Source: Alphaproteobacteria bacterium UBA6062
GTDB taxonomy: Bacteria; Pseudomonadota; Alphaproteobacteria; Sneathiellales; Sneathiellaceae
Reading direction: 5' to 3'
NCBI GenBank assembly: GCA_002428885.1
Contig: DIYE01000068.1
Location: 1 to 13,262 of the forward strand
Length of the DNA: 13,262 nt
Shown here: piece after piece, positions 6,889-13,262 of the stretch
How the letters are laid out: each line of letters opens with the position of its first letter
Position numbering within the stretch: position 1 is the stretch's first letter
The notes under the pieces: generated by a model
Told to the model about the DNA's origin: nothing
Databases searched by the model: none
Seen by the model: only the letters and a program-made list of their open reading frames with translations
Program-made: the position numbers and the translations under genes

Positions 6889-6904
6889 TACCGGTGATTT
6901 TTTT

Positions 6905-6911
6905 GGGGAGG
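6905..6911 (+). promoter_or_regulatory. Strong ribosome binding site fixing the TTG start of ftsE
   Basis: GGGGAGG lies five bases before the TTG at 6917. No ATG is placed equally well. The next in-frame ATG (residue 9) would delete the conserved first beta-strand of the ATPase, so the site decides the start. Confidence 0.8.
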
Positions 6912-6916
6912 CGTTC

Positions 6917-7615
6917 TTGATCAGGTTTGAAAATGTCGGCATGCGCTACGGCATGGGTCCTGAAGTTTTGCGGGACATCAATCTGCATCTTAAACCGGGA
7001 AGCTTTCATTTTCTGACCGGACCAACCGGGGCAGGAAAAAGTTCCCTTCTGAAACTGCTGGCCCTTTCCCATCGCCCAAGTCGGGGTTTGCTCTCCCTGT
7101 TCGGTCAGGAAGTCAGCACACTCGGACGCAAGGAACTCCCCTCCTTTCGGCGCAAGATCGGCGTTGTTTTCCAGGAGTTTCGCCTGCTGGACCACTTATC
7201 CACCCTGGACAATGTTGCCCTGCCGCTCAGAATCGCCGGGGCGGATGAAGACCAGGTCCGCAAGCATGTTGCCGAGCTGCTCGACTGGGTCGGCCTTGGT
7301 ACGCAGATAGACGCGAAGCCCCCGACTTTGTCCGGCGGGGAAAAGCAGCGCGTGGCCATTGCCCGGGCTGTGATCAACCGGCCACAGTTACTCATTGCGG
7401 ATGAACCCACCGGTAGTATGGATCCCGACATGGGCTTGCGCCTGATGCATTTGTTTCAGGAACTTAACAAAATCGGCACAACGGTCGTCATCGCGACCCA
7501 CGATATCGGGCTGATCCGCAAATTTTCCAACCCGGTAATGTATCTGAAAGACAGCACGCTGCATCTCAGTCAGTCCGACGAATATCTCGATCAGTATCAC
7601 CGGAGCAGCCTGTGA
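6917..7615 (+). CDS. ftsE: Cell division ABC-type ATPase FtsE
   Basis: This is the cytoplasmic ATPase of the FtsEX complex, which couples ATP hydrolysis at the division site to activation of periplasmic peptidoglycan hydrolases or their regulators. It has 232 aa, close to the usual 220-230. Walker A GPTGAGKSS is at residues 35-43 and the Q-loop at FQEFRLL. The signature LSGGEKQ is at 138-144, Walker B LLIADEPTG is at 158-166 with Glu163, and the switch His195 is in IATHD. The N-terminus MIRFENVGMRYG matches the FtsE family closely. It starts with TTG, supported by the Shine-Dalgarno sequence at 6905-6911. It heads a plus-strand operon whose next gene is ftsX, 46 bases downstream. Confidence 0.95.
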   Translation: MIRFENVGMRYGMGPEVLRDINLHLKPGSFHFLTGPTGAGKSSLLKLLALSHRPSRGLLSLFGQEVSTLGRKELPSFRRKIGVVFQEFRLLDHLSTLDNVALPLRIAGADEDQVRKHVAELLDWVGLGTQIDAKPPTLSGGEKQRVAIARAVINRPQLLIADEPTGSMDPDMGLRLMHLFQELNKIGTTVVIATHDIGLIRKFSNPVMYLKDSTLHLSQSDEYLDQYHRSSL

Positions 7616-7661
7616 TGCATCCAGGCTCCAGTCACTGTCCCATATCTATGAGGTTCCCCGT

Positions 7662-8558
7662 ATGAGTTTCCGGTTCGGCCTGTTTGGTAAATCTGCGGAA
7701 TTACAGCTGGAAAAAGACGCCTCCAGCCGATATCTGCCGGTGGTTATCTCCGCCATGATCTTTCTGGCTGCCCTGGCTCTGGCCGGCCTCTTTTCCATCC
7801 ATACTGCGGTTCAGGACTGGTCGCGGGCTGTCAGCGGCAATCTGACCGTGGAGATTGCCTATGAAGACGGCAAATCCCTCGATAAAAAAGTGGCTGTCGC
7901 TACCGATTTCCTGAAGTCCTTTCCAGGAATTGATAATGTCCGTCCTCTGGAATCAACAGAGGCCGCCCGTATGCTGGAACCCTATCTTGGCCGCTCTGAT
8001 ATTATTGCCAGCCTGCCCCTTCCAAGACTGATAGAAGTCACAATTGCCGAAAACAGTTCAGTGGATCTTCTTGCGGCGGCTGAGAAACTCGCTGATGCGG
8101 TGCCGGGCGCTCAACTGAATACGCATCGTCCGTGGCTTGACAAGATGATTCTGCTGGCCCGATCAATACAAGTTCTGGCTGGCGCCATCATGGTGCTGGT
8201 CAGCATTGTCACCGTCATCATTGTTATCTTTGCCGCCCGGACCGGTATGGTGATGCACCAGGAAATCATCGAGGTCCTGCATCTGATCGGCGCACAGGAC
8301 CACTATATTGCACGGCAATTCCAGGATTACTACGCACGTCTCAGTTTTCTGGGCTCCCTCCCCGGCCTTATCCTTGCCATCATCGTCATGCAGGTTCTCG
8401 GCTTTATGGCAGGGCAACTGGAAGCCAGTCTGATCACGGCACCAACAATGATATTGGAAGGTTGGGTTGCATTGGCTATGCTGCCACCACTCGTCGCACT
8501 TTTGACAACAACGACAGTGCGGTGGATTGTACTGGGATCACTGAAGCGGATGATGTAG
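7662..8558 (+). CDS. ftsX: Cell division membrane protein FtsX
   Basis: This is the permease-like membrane subunit of FtsEX (298 aa). The visible layout is a short cytoplasmic N-terminus, TM1 at about 25-46, and a periplasmic domain at about 47-160, where family members bind hydrolases or adaptors. Three more membrane helices follow at about 168-192, 222-247 and 260-285. The cytoplasmic loop between TM2 and TM3 carries the conserved-looking QEIIEVLHLIGAQDHYIARQF, the stretch expected to contact FtsE. The start ATG at 7662 has GAGG eight bases upstream. An ATG at 7648 hits a stop after five codons. The stop codon is one base before the GTG of the next gene, which implies coupled translation. 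Confidence 0.93.
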   Translation: MSFRFGLFGKSAELQLEKDASSRYLPVVISAMIFLAALALAGLFSIHTAVQDWSRAVSGNLTVEIAYEDGKSLDKKVAVATDFLKSFPGIDNVRPLESTEAARMLEPYLGRSDIIASLPLPRLIEVTIAENSSVDLLAAAEKLADAVPGAQLNTHRPWLDKMILLARSIQVLAGAIMVLVSIVTVIIVIFAARTGMVMHQEIIEVLHLIGAQDHYIARQFQDYYARLSFLGSLPGLILAIIVMQVLGFMAGQLEASLITAPTMILEGWVALAMLPPLVALLTTTTVRWIVLGSLKRMM

Positions 8559-8559
8559 C

Positions 8560-9108
8560 GTGCTCGTGTTGCTGGATAGAGACGGTGTTCTAAATGAAGA
8601 TCGTCCGGATTTTGTCAAATCACCGGAGGAGCTGGTCTTTATCCCCGGCGCTTTGGAAGCTGTTACAGATCTAACGGCGTCAGGCCACAGGATTGCCGTC
8701 GTTACCAATCAGTCCTGCATTGGCCGGGGACTGATCAGCCGGGAAACCCTCGACACTATTCACGCAAAGCTCCTTTCAACCCTCGCATCGAAGGGCGGTC
8801 GGATAGATCATATTTTCGTCGCCCCGGATGCCCCCTGGGAAGCGACTGAAAACCGAAAACCGGGTGCCGGTATGGTGAAAGCAGCTCTCTCCATGTTTCG
8901 GGAAAATCCGGAAAATGCTGTTCTGATCGGCGATAGCAAGCGGGATTTGCAGGCAGCCCGGACGGCAGGTTGTCACCGCATTCTGGTGCAGACAGGAAAA
9001 GGCAGAAAAACCCAGAAAGAGGGGCTGGATGAAGACTTGTTGCCTGTTTCCGTGGCAAAGAACATGACCGAAGCCGCACATTTCATACAAAGCGGAAGAT
9101 ACAAATGA
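8560..9108 (+). CDS. HAD-IIIA family phosphatase (GmhB/HisB-N-like) without the zinc-loop cysteines
   Basis: This is a 182-aa haloacid-dehalogenase superfamily phosphatase. Motif I is DRDGVLN with nucleophile Asp6 and acid/base Asp8. Motif II is Thr49 in VVTNQS, motif III is Lys100 in RKPGAGM, and motif IV is Asp125/Asp129 in GDSKRDLQAA. All catalytic residues are present. The overall pattern is that of heptose-bisphosphate phosphatase (GmhB) and the HisB N-terminal domain. However, the Cys/His zinc loop that precedes RKP in GmhB is absent: the segment reads VAPDAPWEATENRKP with no Cys or His. The substrate is therefore uncertain; a sugar phosphate for envelope synthesis is one possibility from context. 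It starts with GTG one base after ftsX and overlaps the next gene by four bases (ATGA). Confidence 0.85.
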   Translation: MLVLLDRDGVLNEDRPDFVKSPEELVFIPGALEAVTDLTASGHRIAVVTNQSCIGRGLISRETLDTIHAKLLSTLASKGGRIDHIFVAPDAPWEATENRKPGAGMVKAALSMFRENPENAVLIGDSKRDLQAARTAGCHRILVQTGKGRKTQKEGLDEDLLPVSVAKNMTEAAHFIQSGRYK

Positions 9109-9716
9109 TAGGTGGCCCCGGATCATACTGGCAGCGCCTGCTCCTTGTGATTATCTGCTTCTGGATTGGCGGTTTCCTCTTCTATATGAAGGAGATTACC
9201 GGCCCCGCCTATTCCGGTAGCGAACAGGCGGACGGTATCGTCGTTCTGACCGGAACGCCGGCTCGCCTGAAACTGGGGTTCGATTTGCTCAAAGAAGGCG
9301 CGGGAAAACGTATTCTGATTTCCGGTGTCAACAAAACCGTCAGCAAAGAGGAATTGCGCAAAGCGCTTGGAGAAAGCAGCCCGCTCATGGATTGCTGTGT
9401 GGATCTGGGTCGCATTGCCGAAAACACGGTCGGGAATGCCTATGAAGCTTCTCTTTGGGCGGAAGAGCATGGATTTTCCGATCTGCTGATCGTCACCAGC
9501 GCATATCACATGCCCCGCAGTCTGGTGGAAATGAAACGGCAGATGCCGGGCCGAGTATTATTTGCTTCTGCACCGCTGAACGATGCCATTCGGCTTGAAA
9601 CCTGGTGGAAAAGCCCGAAAGTCATTTATATTCTTGCGGCGGAGTTCAATAAATATATTGTCAGCCTGATCAGAGCCCGCCTCGAGGCTCTGGCAGTTGA
9701 TGGAGCCAATTCTTGA
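9105..9716 (+). CDS. YdcF/ElyC/SanA-like DUF218 membrane protein
   Basis: This is a 203-aa protein with one N-terminal membrane helix (about residues 9-28) and a DUF218 domain on the far side of it. DUF218 marks are ADGIVVLTGTPARLKLG (42-58), RILISGV (69-75), ENTVGNAYEA (106-115) and the characteristic VTSAYHMPRS (130-139). Family members such as ElyC and SanA affect envelope integrity, with ElyC linked to lipid-carrier or peptidoglycan metabolism; the chemistry is not settled. GGAAG lies seven bases before the ATG. The start overlaps the HAD gene by four bases, and the stop overlaps the start of plsC by three bases. This is consistent with an envelope role within the fts operon. Confidence 0.88.
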   Translation: MIGGPGSYWQRLLLVIICFWIGGFLFYMKEITGPAYSGSEQADGIVVLTGTPARLKLGFDLLKEGAGKRILISGVNKTVSKEELRKALGESSPLMDCCVDLGRIAENTVGNAYEASLWAEEHGFSDLLIVTSAYHMPRSLVEMKRQMPGRVLFASAPLNDAIRLETWWKSPKVIYILAAEFNKYIVSLIRARLEALAVDGANS

Positions 9717-10441
9717 CCCAAATCCGATCTGTTTTGTTTTTTGTGTGTTTCTGGTTCTGGTCTGCATTTATGAATCTGGCTTTTCTGCCAATGCTACCAC
9801 TCCATAAGAAATGGATTATTAGGGGACAGGAAATCTGGACCCGTGGCATTATGGTTCTAATGCGGGTGATCTGCGGTCTTACGGTAGAGATACGAGGACG
9901 GGAGAATATACCCACAGGTGCCGGGTTAATTGCCTCCAAACACCAGTCCGCTTTTGAAACCATGGTTTTCCATGCCCTGGTCAACGATCCCGCGATGGTT
10001 CTCAAAAAAGAACTGCTGAACATTCCCATCTATGGCTGGTATTGCCGAAAAACGGAGATGATCGCCGTTGATCGCAAGGGGCATGCCGCCGCCCTGAAAG
10101 CCATGATCGCGCAAGCCCGTGCAGCCTTGGATAATGCAAGACAGATCGTTATTTTTCCGGAAGGTACAAGGAGTGCTGTCGATAGCGATCTGCCTTACCA
10201 ACCGGGTATTGCCGCCCTTTATTCCAGGCTTGAGACACCGGTAACACCCGTTGCTCTCAATACAGGATTATTCTGGCCCCGCAAGCGGTTTATCTGCCGC
10301 CCAGGTACATTGGTAATCGAGTTTCTGCCGGCCATTGAAGCCGGCCTTGACCGCAAAGCCTTTATGACCCGTTTGCGCGACGATATTGAATCCAGGACCA
10401 GTGACCTTGTCGCTGAAGGCAGAGACAAGCATTTTTCCTGA
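9713..10441 (+). CDS. plsC: 1-acyl-sn-glycerol-3-phosphate acyltransferase (PlsC family)
   Basis: This is an inner-membrane acyltransferase that converts lysophosphatidic acid to phosphatidic acid in phospholipid synthesis (242 aa). There is a hydrophobic N-terminal segment at about 7-30. The catalytic motif is KHQSAFET with His77 and Glu82, an HX4E variant of HX4D. The substrate-binding FPEGTR is at 148-153, followed by the later VTPVALNTG stretch. The start is TTG at 9713, whose last two bases and the next form the TGA of the previous gene (TTGA overlap). TGGAG lies seven bases upstream, and the first in-frame ATG (residue 20) would remove part of the hydrophobic anchor. It is the last gene of the ftsE operon. 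No strong hairpin terminator follows, only T-rich sequence. A paralogous acyltransferase with another acceptor cannot be excluded. Confidence 0.9.
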   Translation: MTQIRSVLFFVCFWFWSAFMNLAFLPMLPLHKKWIIRGQEIWTRGIMVLMRVICGLTVEIRGRENIPTGAGLIASKHQSAFETMVFHALVNDPAMVLKKELLNIPIYGWYCRKTEMIAVDRKGHAAALKAMIAQARAALDNARQIVIFPEGTRSAVDSDLPYQPGIAALYSRLETPVTPVALNTGLFWPRKRFICRPGTLVIEFLPAIEAGLDRKAFMTRLRDDIESRTSDLVAEGRDKHFS

Positions 10442-10477
10442 AGATGGTTCCTTGATTCACTCTATCTGACCCTGAAT

Positions 10478-10506
10478 TTTATTTTTTTAGGTCTTTTTGA
10501 TATACT
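10478..10506 (+). promoter_or_regulatory. Candidate extended -10 promoter of nrdJ
   Basis: TG-A-TATACT at 10498-10506 is an extended -10 element (TATACT matches five of six consensus bases). The matching -35 position (TTTATT at 10478-10483, 17-base spacer) is poor, as is common for extended -10 promoters. Transcription would start near 10513, giving a leader of about 45 bases. I see no cobalamin riboswitch and no clear pair of NrdR boxes in this 116-base gap. Confidence 0.5.
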
Positions 10507-10525
10507 GCCGTCATCAGCTTAAAAA

Positions 10526-10540
10526 CCGGCTTCGGGCCGG
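10526..10540. repeat. GC-rich hairpin in the nrdJ leader
   Basis: CCGGC (10526-10530) and GCCGG (10536-10540) form a five-pair GC stem around TTCGG. The hairpin ends seven bases before the AGGAG Shine-Dalgarno sequence (10548-10552) of nrdJ. On the minus strand it is followed by five T residues (A-run at 10521-10525), so it would act as an intrinsic terminator for antisense transcription. On the plus strand no T-run follows. Confidence 0.5.
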
Positions 10541-10557
10541 ACTGGTCAGGAGTTCCC

Positions 10558-12882
10558 ATGTCGTCCATCGCCCCGATCTCCCGGCAAATCTGGGATATGA
10601 AATACCGTTTCAAATCGACGGATGGCTCTTTGAAAGAGCGATCTATCGAGGATACCTGGCGGCGAGTCGCAAAGGCCTTGGCTGAACCGGAAAAAGATCC
10701 TGAAAAATGGGAAGAGGCCTTCTACGAAACACTGAAGGACTATAAATTTCTGCCCGCCGGGAGAATCATTGCAGGTGCCGGAACAAAGCGCAAAGTCACC
10801 CTGTTCAACTGCTTTGTCATGGGCGACATCCCGGACGATATGTCCTCGATTTTTGATAATCTCAAGGAAGCGGCCCTGACGATGCAGCAGGGCGGCGGCA
10901 TAGGCTATAATTTTTCGACCATCCGCCCGAAGGGGGCGCCGGTTCACGGAATGGGCTCAGACGCCTCGGGGCCCCTCAGTTTCATGGATGTCTGGGACAG
11001 CATGTGCCGAACCATCATGAGCGCTGGCTCCCGCCGCGGCGCCATGATGGCCACCATGCGCTGCGATCATCCGGATATTCAGGATTTTATCCGGGCCAAA
11101 CAGGATCCGGGTCGGCTCCGTATGTTCAATCTGTCCGTTCTGGTGACGGACCGCTTTATGGAAGCTGTCCGTAGAGGCGAAGCCTGGGATCTTGTCTTTG
11201 AGGGCACCCATTATAAAACGGTTCAGGCCCGGGATTTGTGGGACGAGATCATGCGGGCAACTTACGCTTATGCGGAACCGGGCGTGATCTTCATTGACCG
11301 GATCAACCAGAAAAACAACCTCTATTATGCGGAAACCATCTCCGGCACCAATCCGTGCGGAGAGCAACCGCTACCGCCTTACGGGGCCTGCCTGCTCGGA
11401 TCTGTCAATCTGACCCGGTTTGTTAAAAACCCTTTTGAAACAGGAGCGCATCTGGATCTCGAAGCTCTTGATATTACAGTCCGCAATGCTGTCCGAATGA
11501 TGGATAATGTGGTGGATGTGTCCGGTTTCCCGCTTGCCGAGCAAGCCCATGAAGCTGGCGCCAAGCGCCGCATAGGTCTTGGTATAACCGGACTTGCAGA
11601 TGCGCTTATTCTGTGCGGCATCCGCTACGGATCCGATCAAGCAGTTTCCCTGACCCGGCAATGGATGGCGGCAATCCGCCGGTCTGCTTATCTGGCTTCA
11701 ACGGAACTCGCGAAAGAAAAAGGCGCTTTCCCGCTCTTTGATAAAAAGAAATTTCTGGCTGGCGAAACCATCAAAGAGCTTGATGAGGATATCCGTAAAG
11801 CCATCTCAAAGCACGGGATACGGAACGCGCTGCTCACCTCCATTGCCCCGACCGGCACCATTTCTCTGCTGGCCAATAATATCTCAAGCGGGCTGGAGCC
11901 GGTTTTCAGCTTTTCCTATACCCGCAATGTCCTGATGCCGGATGGAACCCGGCAAGCGGAGGAGGTAACAGACTACGCATTACGCCATTATCGCCGCCTT
12001 AAAGGAGAAGACGCTCCCCTTCCCGACTATTTCGTGGATGCCCAGATTCTCGAACCGCTGGATCATGTTCGCATGCAGGCAGCTGTTCAGGAATTTGTCG
12101 ATAGCTCCATCTCCAAAACCATTAATTGCCCGGAAGATATCAGTTTCGAGAAATTCAAGGATATCTATCTAGAAGCCTATAAACAGGGCTGTAAGGGCTG
12201 CACGACCTATCGGCCCAATGACATTACCGGTGCCGTCCTTGAAACAAGTACACAGGAAAAACCAGATAGTTCCCAGGCCGCCTTACCCCTGGAAGAACCA
12301 ACCCCCAGGCCCCGGGACAGTTTCGAAGCCGGCGGCATCGTCTATATGACCCGTCCTTTGGATCGACCCGGAACCCTGCCCGGCCAGACCTACAAACTTA
12401 AATGGCCGGAAAGCAATCACGCCATGTATATCACCCTGAATGACATTATTCAGGATGGCCGCAGGCGTCCGTTCGAAATTTTTATCAATTCGAAAAATGT
12501 CGAGCATTTCGCCTGGACCGTCGCCTTAACCCGGATGATCTCTGCCGTGTTCCGCCGGGGTGGTGATGTCAGTTTTGTGGTTGAAGAACTGAAAGCCGTA
12601 TTTGATCCGCGCGGCGGCGCCTGGATGCAGGGGCGCTATGTTCCTTCCCTGCTGGCGGCCATCGGGGATGTGGTTGAAACCCACCTTATCCAAATCGGCT
12701 TTCTGCCCAACCCGGGTAAAGACGAACCGGCAGCCACAGCAAAACGCCAGCAAGCAGGATCAGACCCTATGCCTTCCGTCACCGGTTTGCAGCGCCAGTG
12801 CCCCGAATGTGGTGAAGCCGCCCTTATAAAAAGCGAAGGCTGCGACACCTGTACAGCATGCGGCTACTCAAAATGCGGCTGA
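10558..12882 (+). CDS. nrdJ: Adenosylcobalamin-dependent class II ribonucleotide reductase
   Basis: This cytoplasmic enzyme reduces ribonucleotides to deoxyribonucleotides using coenzyme B12 to make the thiyl radical, without oxygen or an NrdB partner. It has 774 aa. Active-site residues are visible: redox Cys85 in FNCFV, then Asn265, thiyl Cys267 and Glu269 in NPCGEQPL. Cys278 in YGACLLGSVNL sits at the same 11-residue spacing as the second active-site-region Cys in the Thermotoga enzyme. A TSCPD-like region (about 600-690) follows a variable linker. The tail (748-773) has CPEC, CDTCTAC and a final Cys773, the swinging thiols and zinc ligands that reload the active site. The N-terminus lacks an ATP-cone, so overall-activity control by dATP is not expected. 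AGGAG is five bases before the ATG. Confidence 0.96.
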   Translation: MSSIAPISRQIWDMKYRFKSTDGSLKERSIEDTWRRVAKALAEPEKDPEKWEEAFYETLKDYKFLPAGRIIAGAGTKRKVTLFNCFVMGDIPDDMSSIFDNLKEAALTMQQGGGIGYNFSTIRPKGAPVHGMGSDASGPLSFMDVWDSMCRTIMSAGSRRGAMMATMRCDHPDIQDFIRAKQDPGRLRMFNLSVLVTDRFMEAVRRGEAWDLVFEGTHYKTVQARDLWDEIMRATYAYAEPGVIFIDRINQKNNLYYAETISGTNPCGEQPLPPYGACLLGSVNLTRFVKNPFETGAHLDLEALDITVRNAVRMMDNVVDVSGFPLAEQAHEAGAKRRIGLGITGLADALILCGIRYGSDQAVSLTRQWMAAIRRSAYLASTELAKEKGAFPLFDKKKFLAGETIKELDEDIRKAISKHGIRNALLTSIAPTGTISLLANNISSGLEPVFSFSYTRNVLMPDGTRQAEEVTDYALRHYRRLKGEDAPLPDYFVDAQILEPLDHVRMQAAVQEFVDSSISKTINCPEDISFEKFKDIYLEAYKQGCKGCTTYRPNDITGAVLETSTQEKPDSSQAALPLEEPTPRPRDSFEAGGIVYMTRPLDRPGTLPGQTYKLKWPESNHAMYITLNDIIQDGRRRPFEIFINSKNVEHFAWTVALTRMISAVFRRGGDVSFVVEELKAVFDPRGGAWMQGRYVPSLLAAIGDVVETHLIQIGFLPNPGKDEPAATAKRQQAGSDPMPSVTGLQRQCPECGEAALIKSEGCDTCTACGYSKCG

Positions 12883-12888
12883 CGCGGA

Positions 12889-13262
12889 TTACGGATCCGA
12901 AACATCTACCAAAGACATAATCTTATGCAATGGGCCATCCTGGATGCCGAACTCATCGAGATGATCCACAGTGCTTTTTAAATAATCCCGGTTAGGACCA
13001 CCACGGCCAGAAGCTCCGGCGATAATGCTGGCGGCGTCTTCAATTGTCGGGCTACCGCAATATTGCTCATGACCGGGATCGGCAACGAAGGTAAGAGCGG
13101 TCACTCTGTCTCCGTTCTGCAGCAGCTTGAGCTGTACCATCTTTGGCACATAAACCCGGGTCACCATTTCCCGGCGGTAAAGATAGTCAATCACTGGTTC
13201 GCGAATATCGGAGGGGCAAAGAATAGCTTTTCCACGGCACGACCCACCCCGGTCAAGTCCCA
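12889..13262 (-). CDS. chaC: ChaC-like glutathione-specific gamma-glutamylcyclotransferase (partial, N-terminus beyond right edge)
   Basis: This enzyme family cleaves glutathione to 5-oxoproline and Cys-Gly in the cytoplasm. About 123 C-terminal residues are visible and the frame stays open to the window edge, so the N-terminal substrate-binding part is missing. I translated the edge as GLDRGGSCRGKAILCP..., then VIDYLYRREMVTRVYVPK, in which the Glu of RRE (codon at 13168-13170) aligns by eye with the catalytic Glu of ChaC proteins. Further conserved-looking stretches are ALTFVADPGHEQYCG, AASIIAGASGRGGPNRDYL and TVDHLDEFGI. A GTG at 13194 should not be taken as the start, because homology continues upstream of it. 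The stop codon lies six bases from the nrdJ stop, in convergent orientation, with no room for a terminator between them. Confidence 0.88.
   Translation of the reverse strand, partial: GLDRGGSCRGKAILCPSDIREPVIDYLYRREMVTRVYVPKMVQLKLLQNGDRVTALTFVADPGHEQYCGSPTIEDAASIIAGASGRGGPNRDYLKSTVDHLDEFGIQDGPLHKIMSLVDVSDP

Noticed and set aside
10468..10497. Possible terminator of the fts operon (GACC, loop of 18 bases, GGTC, then TTTTT)
   Set aside because: The stem is only four pairs with a long AT-rich loop; too weak to call.
10442..10557. Possible cobalamin riboswitch or NrdR box upstream of nrdJ
   Set aside because: The gap is only 116 bases, no B12-box-like conserved core is visible, and no palindromic NrdR-like 16-mer pair is seen.
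12889..13194. Treating the ChaC frame as a complete 101-aa gene starting at GTG 13194
   Set aside because: The frame stays open to the window edge and the upstream residues (GLDRGGSCRG...) continue the ChaC family sequence, so the gene is cut by the window.

Overview
The window looks like a chromosomal segment of an alphaproteobacterium. The main reasons are a CpdR-type single-domain receiver, an MJ0042 zinc-ribbon membrane protein facing an ftsE-ftsX operon that continues into YdcF-like and PlsC genes, and a B12-dependent ribonucleotide reductase. Closer placement (for example a marine Sneathiella- or Rhodospirillales-like lineage) is only a guess. I see no tRNA or rRNA gene, insertion sequence, phage gene or CRISPR array. 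Gene density is high and all genes belong to recognisable families.

Region 1 (about 1-2900, minus strand) is a branched-chain amino acid type ABC transporter operon, livH-livM-livG. The genes are tightly packed: livH and livM share one base and livM and livG are one base apart. livG runs off the left edge. A roughly 400-base non-coding stretch (2875-3286) carries several dyads and the terminator of the next operon. Region 2 (3287-4859, minus) is a two-gene unit: a thiolase-fold protein lacking both usual catalytic cysteines, followed by its zinc-ribbon/OB-fold (DUF35) partner. It closes with a clear rho-independent terminator. Region 3 (5029-6789, minus) reads zinc-ribbon membrane protein, hypoxanthine phosphoribosyltransferase, CpdR.

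Region 4 (6917-10441, plus) is a compact envelope/division operon: ftsE, ftsX, a HAD-IIIA phosphatase, a YdcF/ElyC-like DUF218 protein and a PlsC acyltransferase. The last four are separated by at most one base or overlap by four, and three of the five genes use GTG or TTG starts. It is transcribed divergently from region 3 across a 127-base intergenic region with a promoter-like sequence and a dyad. Region 5 (10558-12882, plus) is nrdJ, with its own extended -10 promoter and a leader hairpin. It converges, six bases apart, on a partial chaC gene (minus strand) that runs off the right edge.

Functionally the window combines nutrient uptake (Liv), a probable acyl-CoA enzyme pair, purine salvage, cell-cycle proteolysis control (CpdR), cell division and envelope lipid synthesis (FtsEX to PlsC), dNTP synthesis (NrdJ) and glutathione turnover (ChaC). 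Nothing here is clearly a new system. The observations most worth a second look are the cysteine-less thiolase/DUF35 pair, the HAD protein without the GmhB zinc ligands inside the fts operon, and the unexplained dyads upstream of livH and in the nrdJ leader.
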